From Atherinomorus stipes (lineage: Eukaryota; Chordata; Actinopteri; Atheriniformes; Atherinidae): 64,000 nt of DNA. The position numbers were made by a program, and so were the translations under genes. The notes under the pieces were generated by a model. That model saw nothing but the letters and a program-made list of their open reading frames with translations, made no database searches and was not told the DNA's origin. The stretch is from NCBI GenBank assembly GCA_023101725.1, contig JALJCO010000054.1, positions 248,001-312,000 on the forward strand, read 5' to 3'. Shown here in pieces: positions 34,607 through 46,200 of this stretch (positions are counted from its first letter, which is position 1; every line of letters begins with the position of its first letter).

Positions 34607-35697
34607 CTGTCAAAGAAAGACACACTCATAGTAGTTAAGAACCAAAATTATTCTTTGCAAGTGATTCAATCAGCACGTGTCTGATGCTTTTAATGTGATG
34701 CTTTCAGCAAAGAAAAATGGTCCTAAAGTTTTGCTGAAGCAGCGATAAGACAACAGGCCTCTTAACACAAATATAAAAAAAGGTCTCCCATTCACCCCAT
34801 CAAGGAATAATACACAATGAATAAAGCTATGATGCAACCACAAACCATGCAGATACCATTTGTGGTCATTTTAGGGCTTTAGCTGTGAACTGATATCTCA
34901 TTACAGCCGTTAAGTTCCTCATCAGTTTACTACTTTTCCTGGTTGTTTTCTGGCTCTGGTTTTGTTAGTTTAGTTTAGTTTGAAACTATTCATTTTGTGC
35001 CACTTTTATGGTTTTAATAACTGTAACTATTATATACATCTCTGCTATAAACTGTTGCTATTCCCTTTTCTCTCTCGCTGTTTTGAAATGAATGAGACGT
35101 GGGTTGTGACTTAGGCCACAAGGAAAGTTGTGTAATATGGAAATAAAAATACTCATTGCAAAGTTTAAAAAAAGAAGATACGTTCAATGTAATGAAAAAT
35201 AATTTATTCATCTCAGAGGGAAAATTCAATATTGTAGTACTTAGTTAAAAAAACTTTTATATAGAAAGAGGCACTTCTTAGGATATTATTAACATGGGGG
35301 AAATAAAGCTAAACTATTCTTGAAAAATCATTAGCTTTACACTTCCCTAAGACAATATTATTGTTTTTGACCACATATGGTCCATTATTGTAAACCTTAA
35401 GGTCTATAAGCTCTTTCGAGCATGTTTGATGACTTTATGCGCCAATGAATGTCCAACTCTATGTGAACTTCTGGAGGATGCTTATTGGAGAAAAACTTTA
35501 GAGCTAAAATTAGGGGGTGATTAGATTTTTTCAGACAGGATTCCATCACTTTGGAAAAGATCAGACACATCTCGTCTCTGTCTTGTAAATTTATATATGT
35601 GCATATCTGTTTTAGTATGCATGTATGTAATATTGTTGACTTTTAATTTATCTCCGTGTAAAAACGTTTTAATAGATGATAAGTTTATAGTGGACAA
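34607..35697. other. DNA upstream of the AIMP1-like exons, no exon recognised
   Basis: Any 5' exon of the AIMP1-like gene should lie here or further right on the minus strand. I found no stretch that would code the charged N-terminal coiled coil of AIMP1 next to a splice donor. The ORF at 35,014-35,229 has no such character. Confidence 0.4.
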
Positions 35698-35752
35698 CTA
35701 TTTATTATTATTATCATCATCTTTATTATTATCATTATTATTATTATTATTC
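35698..35752. repeat. (TTA)n-rich imperfect microsatellite
   Basis: A run of 'ttattattat' and 'attattatcat' units with a few changes, directly left of the Tc1-type fragment. Confidence 0.85.
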
Positions 35753-35978
35753 TCTCAGTTCTGAGGTCACTGATGACCAAACATTTTTGGTATACCATAC
35801 ACTCCCAAATTTAACCCAAAATAACAAACTTGTAGTGTTTTTAATCACATAAAAACAAAACTCCAGTTCACTTGTTTGAAAGTATGTCTTCTGGTCAACG
35901 GAGAGGGGGGGGGGGGGCGTGGCGTTGACATATAGCAACAACCGGCTTATACTACATGGGTCTGTAGATGTAGGTGTC

Positions 35979-36425
35979 TCATTTGTGTAAGGTCGGGAGT
36001 ATTTGGACACCCAAACACTGCTGATTTTCATTCCCACAGGTCCTGAACGCACCTTTATGCTTGCCGTCTGAGGACGACGGGCCGCGGATGCCCATCTCAT
36101 GCAGCTCCCGGCGGACGGTGCTACAGCTCACATTGGCCCCTGAGGTTGTCTGAAACTCGGTGGCGATGGCTTTGATGGAGGGCAGAACCGTCTCCAGCGC
36201 TACTCTTTGCAGCAGCTGGCGTTGCTCTTCTTTCAGCTTGTGCGGTCGGCCGCTCCGGGGCAGAGCCGTTGTTATCTCTCCGCGTTTCCACCTGAGAATC
36301 ACGGCGCTCACTGTGGAGCGAGGCAGCTTTAACAGAGCAGAAATCTCACGGACAGACTTCTTACCCATGTAACATCCCACGACGGTGCCGCGCTGAAACT
36401 CACTGAGCTCCTCACCGCGACCCAT
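35979..36425 (-). pseudogene. Tc1-type transposase fragment, DNA-binding half only
   Basis: From the methionine at 36,425 the frame codes about 120 residues of a typical Tc1 N-terminus: an ELSEFQRGTVVGCYMGKKSV first helix-turn-helix, REISALLKLPRSTVSAVI recognition helix, GRP-type hook (RSGRPHKL), and a second helix-turn-helix ending VRRELHEMGIRGP. The catalytic DDE domain is missing: after 'GIRGP' the sequence becomes unrelated and stops at 35,979. The frame can be extended upstream to 36,530, but that part does not look like transposase. An internal deletion that joined the 5' coding part to terminal sequence is the likely cause. It cannot transpose itself. Confidence 0.85.
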
Positions 36426-36667
36426 TCTCTCTGAAATGTCTGGTAACCTGCAAAGTGAGTCTCCTGCAGCTTTTCTAGCAAGCTTTTTCCCTTTTTCGTT
36501 CCCTTTTTCTTCTTCTGCGGCGGTTGGCAACCAACGTAAGGTGCATTACCGCGACCTTCCGGAGGGGAGTGTGTTTCTGTAACTTTTTACGTTTAAATTA
36601 AATTAAATTAGCTTAAATTAACATTACTGCCTTCCACAGGATGGAAAATTATTTATTTTAAATTGTG

Positions 36668-36668
<1 letters not shown>

Positions 36669-36710
<42 letters not shown>
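36669..36710. repeat. (TA)n microsatellite
   Basis: About 20 TA units, then 'gtatgtatgta' and another short TA run, leading straight into the LINE-tail-like repeat. Confidence 0.95.
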
Positions 36711-36721
<11 letters not shown>

Positions 36722-36748
36722 ATATATATATATACTGTATTTATATAT

Positions 36749-36874
36749 GGCCCTGCGACAGACTGGCGACCTGCCCAGGGTGTACCCTGCCTCTCGCCTG
36801 ATAATAGCTGGGATAGGCTCCAGCAACCCCCGCGACCCTGAACTGGATAAGCGGTACAGAAAATGACTGACCGG
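36749..36874 (-). repeat. LINE-tail-like dispersed repeat, inverted copy
   Basis: The reverse complement of the repeat at 22.9 kb, including 'ccctgcgacagactggcgac', 'ctgcctctcgcctga' and 'gggataggctccagcaaccc'. It abuts the AT microsatellite, as LINE/SINE tails often do. Confidence 0.85.
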
Positions 36875-36899
36875 ATGACTGTATTTATATATAGGCTAT

Positions 36900-39800
36900 A
36901 TAATAAACCCTTAAAACTTTTTGAATGATGCTTTCCATATATTTTTTTTCAAAATTCAACATCTTTCTTTGAAAAAAAAAAAAAGAACTGGAACATATTT
37001 AGACATCATATTTAAATGGAAACAGACAAATAAGAATAATAACAAAAAGAAAATAAGATACTATGTTCTCCATTCCTTTGTTTTCTCTTTCATCAAGCAT
37101 TTTTTTCCAGATATTACTATGTTCAACCCCACTATTAATGATATTAACAATTAAGGTTTAAGAGCTTTGTCTCCGTCTTAATTGCCAAACATGAAAAGCC
37201 TTTCAACCCCCAGTTGATTAGTCAGAAATCATCCAAACCTTTGTTAATAAGCAATGGATTATGGTTAAAATGAAGTAAAAGTTGGTTATAAATGTAGAAT
37301 GTGACAAAATTAGTAAAGCCAACACTATAAATTATAATGAGACACATTATTGAGAAAGACTTTTGAAACTGTACACAGCATAAAAACTAATTGGGATCCG
37401 ATTTGTTGTTCCTCTGTGAAAACTGGGACTGAAAAAACCCCAGAAACTTTTGTGATGTTTTTGATCCGATTTTATGCGGAAGATGTTTAGTTTGATGGAA
37501 ATTCTACTGATTTATATCATTTTAATTAAATCATTCTAGGCTATGGTATTAAAAATTGTGGTCTATAATTTCCTACACACAGCACAAACTTTTCCCCAAG
37601 GGAAATATGCCAACACATAGGTGCTTTGTTCCTCATGTAGCGCGGTGACTGTGCATATGTGCACTCACATCTTGGTTAAACATCCTGGTTTCAGAAACCT
37701 GGATACTGAATAACATATATAAACACCTCCGGACTGCTGGAAAGGCCGAGAATGAAAACAGAGCCTCACACACAAGAAACCTGGACAGAATAAAAAGACT
37801 GTATAAAGGGGCTATAAGCAACGAGGGAATTTATGTCATCTTAGAATCATAATTGACTCTGGTTTGCTTTCTTTCCACCTCAAACCTATATTAGATGTTA
37901 TTCCTTTGGATATCACCCACCTTCTTCCAGCCAATACACCTTTAGTGCCCAGAGGAAACATAAGTAAACAAGGAGCTGACAGATGAATGTATTCACTTGT
38001 TGAGCAATCACTAGTGGTGTATTAAAGAAGGCCTCATACACTGTACGTATGCATGGCACAAGATGGATATGCCACAAAAAGCCCTGAGTTAACCACTTAC
38101 TGTCTACCACAACAGCAGGAGATAATCATTTTCAGTAGAAACATCCTTTTTAATGCTGTACTGAATGACTAATCTTGTTCTCCTCACTGTAAATCTAATG
38201 TAAAGTTGGGGAAAACACAAGGAAATTTATGTTTGGGTGATTATTTCTTTATGGTTTCTTCCCAGTTCTTGGCAGTAAATCTTACACTGCCTGTTTATTT
38301 TGCTTTTATATGGTATCAAACAGCCTCTTCCAATGCCAAACAGCTTATTTTATTGAATCTTGTTTGTTTTTGTATTAGCAATTTGATAATTTATTTATTT
38401 AATAAACAGGGGCTTTGGTGGCATATAAAATAAAAAAAAAAAAAGGCACAACAGCTTGACACCTCCTCCTCATGTTGGCCGAAAAAATTAGGCAAGTTTT
38501 TTTTTATGAGTGTAACACACACACCAAACTCTGCTGCTAATCCCACAAAAGAATTTTACTTACAAATGTGACACCATTTAAAAGGGAAATGAGCAGATCT
38601 TCCATCCGCATAGGATTTAAAAACCACAAAGCATTGTAACAAAAAAAAAAAAAAAACAATTCGAAAAATTAAAAAAGCAGGAATAGTAGTGTATTTTAAA
38701 ACAAAGGAACTAGTAAAAGTTGGAAAAGTCAAATTCCAATTTATTTTGAGACACAGACATTCAAACACATGCATCATGTGCAGTACAAGAAAAGGAAAGT
38801 GTCAGCTTACAACAGCTACAATGTTTTATATAAAAAATAATATGTCATTTCTGTTGGCTATATGATTTACATCCTTCGCCTCACATACGTACACATAAAA
38901 TACCACAATATAATTCATTGTGACTTGTGTTCAGTTCGGTAGCCCTCATTCATTAAATTCATTAAGTTCAGCCTTCCCCACCTACTGAATCCTTAAAGAG
39001 CAACATGGGAGGGTTAAGACAAAAGCATGGCAGCATGACAAAACCAGACAGGACAGCCTATATTTAGATTAAAGCAGTGTTATTTAAGGCTTATTTTACA
39101 GGCCAAAATATTAAGAATAGTTTTCAAATATGTTAAAAGTATTCCATGGGGGGTTAAGTTGCTACTAATTTAGGGTAAAATATCGTCATGTCTGTGTAGT
39201 TAGTTTTACCAAACACTTCAATGAAATGCTAAATGTAAAATTTATCTACAAGCAAGCACACAACTAATCAAGTTTAGAACTACATACTACATATGCATGC
39301 TACATTATAACATTTACTAGCTTTGGGTGAACTTCTGCAAAGTATGTCAAATATATAAACTAATTGAGATTCCTTGAGATTTCTGCTCCCATCTTGTCAT
39401 AATCTTATGATAGTTTCCAATAAATTCCAGGAAAAGTTTAATTTGCTTTTACTATTTAGTTGTATTCACACTCTCACCAGTTGTGACCAGTTAGAGGAAA
39501 GGGCCTTTCAGGGAAGGAGGCTCTAAAGAGAGGAGATACCGTGATGATGTGGCACTGCAGTCATGCGGTAGAAAAGTAATGTAAACTTGTAAAGGAGAAT
39601 ACTATGGGTTCTTTTAAGATATTTCCCCCAAAATTAGTAGCAATTACATTTCTTTTTAATACCTCACTATGCATTGTTGTAGGTACACAGGGTCTGGTCA
39701 CGAGTTCTGTTTGCTTCATAAGTGCACTGAAAGTCTATGAATGAAGAAGACTAAGATTTTAGTTTTTTTTAAAGCTGAATTTCTTTCCATAATGTCAAGA

Positions 39801-40500
39801 TTTATTACTGAAACTGTGTAAACAGACAAAAGTGACAGACCTGAAACCTTGAAGACTATTTAACTTGGTCCCACCATGTGGTATTGTCAAGTACAGTATG
39901 TGCTCTGTTTTATTGTCTCTGCCGACCTAACAAATGGTCAAACTGTTGCAAAGTATTACGTTTGTATATCAAAGTCAGATAGAGATGCAATAAGGAGTCT
40001 TCCACAACAAAGATGAGGGGATGCTGACAGGTATTGTGCTGTCTCATCTTCCATGTGGGCTGGTGGAACATGTGGAGGCTAAAACATTGACATTCCAGCA
40101 TCTGCATCATTATTGAGCTGGCAATGATCACATTCACACTTTATCATTTCCCATGTGAAAATAGACATTGATAAAAGTTCTAATAATATAACCAAACATC
40201 TCAGTGATGCTACAGTTTTCTGCTACATGTACATGTAGACATGCTGGTTACATTGTAATAGTAAAATCTGTAGGAAGTCCCTTGCAGAAACACTGCTACT
40301 GCAATCAGAACATCTAAATTTTGACTTCATGGACTTCAGCTGTCAAACTGCTACATTCAAAACCATGCAAACAGTCACACATTAAAATGAACCCAGATAA
40401 GGGTTGTGTGAGCACTGTGTGCTGCTGAGAGTACTTCAGGTTGATGCAGGATTTCATAGACACAATGAGTGAAACAGAAAACCACCACTTGAATTCTGGC
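36900..40500. other. Gene-poor intergenic DNA
   Basis: AT-rich sequence with several homopolymer A-runs (for example 36,974-36,985 and 38,640-38,656). I see no exon, RNA gene or classifiable repeat. Small ORFs at 37,633-37,821 and 37,913-38,110 (minus) have hydrophobic, compositionally odd products and no splice context. Confidence 0.5.
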
Positions 40501-40514
40501 GGCTCCACTAACTG

Positions 40515-41164
40515 AGGCCACATTTACATGATAACACTCCACTTGAAAAACGCAAAAGTAGGGTTTTGTTTTCTCTGACTCTAACTCTGCATTTACAGAA
40601 GCGTTTTGAGGAGAAATTCTGCATGCAGACGGACACGCAAATGTGTGTGGAATGTCATGTTTTTTGATGCAGTATGGACGCCAGGTCGCTAGCTGCCCGC
40701 CCAGGTCTTGTCCACAGCTGTCGTCGCTTTTGCCTCTGCTCTGGTACATCATCAAGGATTTGTTGGATGTAAGGAAAACATTGGCGCTGTTCTGTGGTAT
40801 TCTGTATGAGAATTCTAGATATATGCCGGAATGCTCATTAAAGTGATCAGGGCAAGTTGAAGATTAATTGCTGAGTGATAATCTGACATGTTTGTTGATG
40901 TTTTCCTGCACTGGCGTCTGTTTGTGACGTTATCGTAGTGTGACAACAAACACTTTTTTAAAATTACAAAACAGACTTTTGCGTTTTCAACGATTTACAC
41001 GGGGACGGTTCAGTGGAGCGTTTTCAAGATTTCCACTTGGGAAGGTGGTTTCATTTTATTGCGTTTTTGACTCCCTAAAACGCCGGCATCATCTGCACGA
41101 TAGGCGCATCTGGCAAAACATTTTAAGTTTTTCACCCGGGAGCGTTGTCATGTAAACGGGGCCT
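40515..41164. mobile_element. DNA transposon with inverted ends, non-autonomous (650 bp)
   Basis: The left end 'aggccacatttacatgataac' is matched by the right end read in reverse, 'aggccccgtttacatgacaac' (two clear differences plus one transition). Inverse pieces also occur inside ('aaaaacgcaaaa' and 'ttgcgtttttga'; 'gcgttttgagga' and 'gagcgttttcaa'). No transposase ORF. No convincing target duplication; the flanks are ACTAACTG and GAGTCAGA. Ends of this kind ('gggcccgtttacatgacaac') are widespread in fish; a hAT affiliation is from memory. Confidence 0.75.
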
Positions 41165-41169
41165 GAGTC

Positions 41170-43242
41170 AGACGGACTGTGCTTCTTTGCTGCTCAGTTT
41201 TGCAGGAATGTGAGAGAAAACGGCTACAATCCCACACTGGAATATACTGCTAGAAACAGGACTTTAGAAAGAGCATTTAACAGATAAACAGGACAGGAAT
41301 ATACAAAGATGATAAATAACAAATCAAAAAAGAGAAGAAAATTTCTACCATAAACTAGAATGTGCATAAACAGTCAGCATCATTAGTTTACTTACATCAT
41401 GTCAAGCATGATGTAAGTACCTTCACAGTGTGGATAATAACCTCACTGATGTTTGCAGGTAGTCTGGAAGGAAAACCTTGATATTTATTACCCTGCGATA
41501 GTCATGTAAATACAACAAAAAGAATTGTTTCTATTTTCCTCGTATTTGAGCTGTTTTTAGTCTTAACCAGCATCTCTGTGTCTCTGGCTGTAAAAAGCAG
41601 CTGAATGTGCCTGTGTGTAATTTGGTCCTGGTTAGACTGATGATGTACTGAACACAAAAGTTGAAAATAATTTAGCTGTTCTTACAAAAAACAAAAAACA
41701 AAAAAACAAACAAACATCAAAGCAGTTTTAAAATTTAACAAAAAAGCATTTTCTAACTTCTCCATCACTTAAAAAAAAAAAAAACTTCATAAAATACATG
41801 AACAGATATATTTAGTTGTACCTAAGCAAGTGGAAGTGAAGAGCATGCAAGGTGGGCTACAAGAAGACAAAAGAGAGATTCAACCATCTGATTCTCACCA
41901 GCATGACCAACGTACATTTGCTGCTGTAATGCACCTCAGGTATTTGCATTTTATTGTCCAGGTTCTAACTCCTCTGACAAAACATTCATTTACATCTGGG
42001 CTTTTTCTCCAAAGTTAGCCAGCTTAGTGTGGATGTGCCCCACGGCTGTAAATATTTTCTGTCGACATTAAAGTCATTTTTATAAAAGATGTGCTTGGGG
42101 TGGTGATTTCCCAAACGGAACCCCAGTAATGCATAGTTCCCTTCCTTTTTCACCCTGTGTCCTCCTGTTATTCATGAAAAGATTTAGTTTCATTCCTTCC
42201 TGATAACCAGGGAACAAGTGAACACAAAAAATAACAATCTTTGACAAACAACAGATCAGGTTGGCACAAACGCTTGTGGTTGTCTAGCTCTGTATACAAC
42301 TGCTATAGCCAGTTGTACTTAGCAGCAGTGTGAGCATGAGAATTTCCTTCTGACAGCAGAAAATTAACTCTTGCTTGGTGTGTTTTAATAATTAGCAGCA
42401 GTCTCAGTAGGGCAAGGGTGACATCACTACAAACTGCTCAAGACAAGCTACGATTGTCAAACGTGAGGACGGAGATATCTACTTTGTGTTTAGTTATTTC
42501 CACAACAGGCATATGCAGCTGGTTAAGTTTACGGTTATAAACTAACATCTAGAAAAAGTAACAGATATATTCAGAGATTACATTATAATGTGTGCTTACA
42601 TATTCTAACTCCTTAAAATGCCTTGTGACTGTCGCTGATGAATTACTGGTGGAAATTTACACAAGCTATTTTGGATTCAGTTGGTTAAAATTCTGATAAA
42701 CTGAACAGTAGATGCTTATCAGTAAAACCTCTGGGTTTGTTGGCAGTGTTTCTGTAAGAAGTTAAAACCGTCTGTCCACATTTTCATGCTATTTAAAGCT
42801 GCACACATGCATTAAGACATTTTGCTACTCCCATGCCTACATTGTGTCTAGCAGTAGGATTAGATTAACCATTCCTAACCCTGCTGCTGCCTCTGTGATG
42901 AGCTCCAGCATGTCCAGTTAGTCTTTGTGCATTTCAGATTCTAGGTTGGAGGGTGTGTGAACAGACTGCATGGACAAAAACTGGGCCACCACAGTGTAAG
43001 AGCTGCAACTGGCTGTGACTTCAGGAGAATGAGTAAGTAACACGTCTACAGATGCAGAACTGAATCTGTTTTTAGTCAGTGAAGACAGAACTGGGGCTTT
43101 TGTGCTGCTTTTGGTTATATTGCTCAGTTTCCCATCTTCTTTGAGGTCACTTACTCCAAATTAGCCAAAGATATGACTAATTTTTTCTGGGTCCCCTGAT
43201 CACTCAGTCCTTTACTTGTCCTCCTTTTCCAGGCAGCCTTTC
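41170..43242 (-). other. Probable rnf150 3' UTR and intergenic DNA
   Basis: Directly downstream of the rnf150 stop codon there is no repeat or ORF of note. Minus-strand AATAAA hexamers occur at 41,950-41,955 and 41,484-41,489, either of which could end a long 3' UTR. I cannot choose between them. Confidence 0.4.
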
Positions 43243-46200
43243 TCAGCACTGATTGGTTCTGGACTTGACCTCGTCACGTTCTTGCTCCATGGACAGATCC
43301 ACCACAGACATGCCCATCTCCACACTCATGATGACAGAAGTGTCTGAATCACTGCTGAGCGGAGGCTGGTGCTCGTCTGAGGGATGAGAGGTAGAGGAGA
43401 TTCCTTCCTCAGCATGTCACTGCATACCGATGTAACACATCTGAATGTTCTGCTGAAAAATGTTTTCTTAAATTCATCCTGTCACTGTAATAATGTAAAG
43501 AAACAGCAATAAACCTGCAATAAACCTTATTGGCCCCTTTGAGGCAGCAAAAAGAAACTAAGCACATCGTAAATGGTTTGAGTTGATATGAAAACTGTCT
43601 GTCAGTCACTGGATTATTTAGAGCTGTTATACTGGTAACTGATAAATTAAAGCCCAAAATTAAGTCGTTTAAATCTGTTCATTAACTTATTTCTGGCTCT
43701 CAAACTGCTAAATGTTGCACTACTCTCATCAGCCACTCATGGACTGTGTCTTTCCATACATATCACATGCAGTAAGCAGTGAACACTGTGGCTTCAAAAA
43801 CAGCTGCTGTGGCAGGAAACATTTTGTGTACAATTCCTGCTGTCCACACTGGCAGTGAAGTTACACAGCAGAAAACATCTACACTGGTTTGTGCTTTTTC
43901 TTCCTCTTCTTTTTCTTTCGTTTTTTCCCCTTAGTGGTCATCACAGCAAATCATCCATTTCCCTGTCCTCTGCATCCTCTTCTCTGACATAACTAACTTC
44001 ATGTCCTCTTTCAGTACATCCATGAGTCTCCTCTTTGGTCTTCTTCTCAGCCTCCAGTCCAGAAGCTCCAACCTCAGCATCTTTCTACCGATATACAGTG
44101 TCACTGTCCCTCCTCTGTACATGCCCAAACCATCTCAGTCTGGCCTCTCGGACTTTTAACATGCTGTCCCTCTAATGTACTAATCCTATCCGACCATGTC
44201 ACTCCCATAGAGAACCTCGGCATGGTTTGCGCAATAAAACTAAAATAAAACTGAAATGATCAAACTGATCATTTCCTCTTTCTGTTATCACCTTTACTAA
44301 GTAAACAACTGAGTCTTGAGTACTAACAACTGGCATCTCATCACCATAAACCCCATTCATATCAGTCTGGGTCGGCTAAAAAGGAGAACAATGTACAGTA
44401 AGCATAGACTGCAGAAAAAATGGTTGAGGCTAATACTGAAGAGCCTCAAAGTGCAATATTGCTTATCTGCTGAATGTGTTTTCTTTAAATACTCATTCTA
44501 TAAGTTTTTTTGTTCAGTTAAACTGCAAATAAGCATTTTCCCACACAGGTCTGTACTGTAAGTGGTAACTGCACATTAAACATGCATACGCACTGCTGGC
44601 AACAATGTGGTGCTGTTCTGCCTGTGATGCCGTCTCTGCATTGTGATGGAGCTGCTGCACATCTATCACTCTTCCTGCAGGGTCCAACACCACCAAGCTC
44701 TCATTAACAGTGATTTCACTTGCTGCACTGATGGGATTTGTGAGGGGACCCCCGACGGATGTCTCGTAGTCTGGAGGAATTTCATCTGTGCAGTCTGCAC
44801 TGAACTGGAATGCAACAAACACATCTTAGAGGTGCTCGCAAGTATCCTTTCGGTGCTCAGTTACTCTGGCTATCATAGATAAGAGAAGTTAGTTGTCAAA
44901 CAAAACAAAAATAACTTACTGGGATTCCCAAGGCTTTGAGTATATTCATTTTACACATGGGACATGTTCGATGGTCTAGTAACCATGGATCTACGCAGTG
45001 TTTATGGAAGACATGTCTAACCAAGATAAAAGAAAGTACATAAATAGACCATTTTAAAACAAGTAGCTGTTGAGATGTACAGTAGTGCACATTTAAACAC
45101 CACGAGCTGTGATACATGAGCTAATATTCATGTTAGCGTACACACAGCAAAGATCAGACACACAAACCTTACCTGCATGGTAATATCCTCACAACATCAT
45201 TAGGCTTATAACATTCAATGCAGACTGCACAGTTGTCAAAGTCTGGTTCAGTTTCCTTAAAAACAGACAGAAAGGATTAATCTTAACTGAATCTTAAATG
45301 CCTCATAATATAAAAATGTGTTATTAAAATAATGTAGTTGAAAATAAATGAAAAAAGACATGAAAATGAATATTTATGGTCAAACTTTGTTGACTCTACC
45401 AGGTGTTCAACCTCTGCATGAATGCTGAGTAGAGAACTAATGGGAACAAGCTGCAGACGCGTTAACAGAAGGTTGAGTCATAGTTCAGATATTTGCCTCA
45501 TTTAAGAGTTTAACAGCTTGAAAAAGTTAGAAAAGTTATTAACATAAATTTCGCCTGTGAGGACAGATTCAGTGTGGACAGCTCTACATGGGGTTTGTAC
45601 TGGGAAGCAGGCTCAACACGTCCAAAGTATCTTTTGTTTTTCTGGCTTTGCCCTAACAGTCAGGATTACAACAAACAAACAAACAAAAAAACCCATCATA
45701 TTATAATAATGTTTATTCTATCGTAGCCTGGTACACCAGCCTGACTTACGCCATGTATGAGATACACAGCTAGTCAGTCTGGGCTCCCTAAATTGGGAAG
45801 AGATTTCCACTCTGGTAAAAAAAAAATTGACCTGACTAATCACAGTGCAGGAGGCGGGACTTTACGACACGTCTTTTTCGGAGACTCTTTTTCTCTAACC
45901 ATAAACAGCCAAAATGCCGGCCACAGAGAAACAACATATAACGATGCCTTTTCTGATGTCTTAATGAGCTGCAAATGTCCTTAAACCTGCAACAATTTGC
46001 TGCTCTGAAGGCTTTCCTCCATGTTTTCCCCTTACAAAAAGACGTTTGCGTCTTTCAATCAAAAGGCAGGTTCACTTACAGATGATTCTAAAATGTAATT
46101 TTATCTGACATGCAGGTAATAAAATATCAGATGGAAGAGAAAACAAATGAATAATTAAAAAGAAACTGGTATAGACGCATTTTATCAACCAGTTAATTGA

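Noticed and set aside
37913..38110. Possible 5' exon of the AIMP1-like gene
   Set aside because: The product is hydrophobic and aromatic, unlike the charged coiled-coil start of AIMP1, and no suitable donor in phase is seen.
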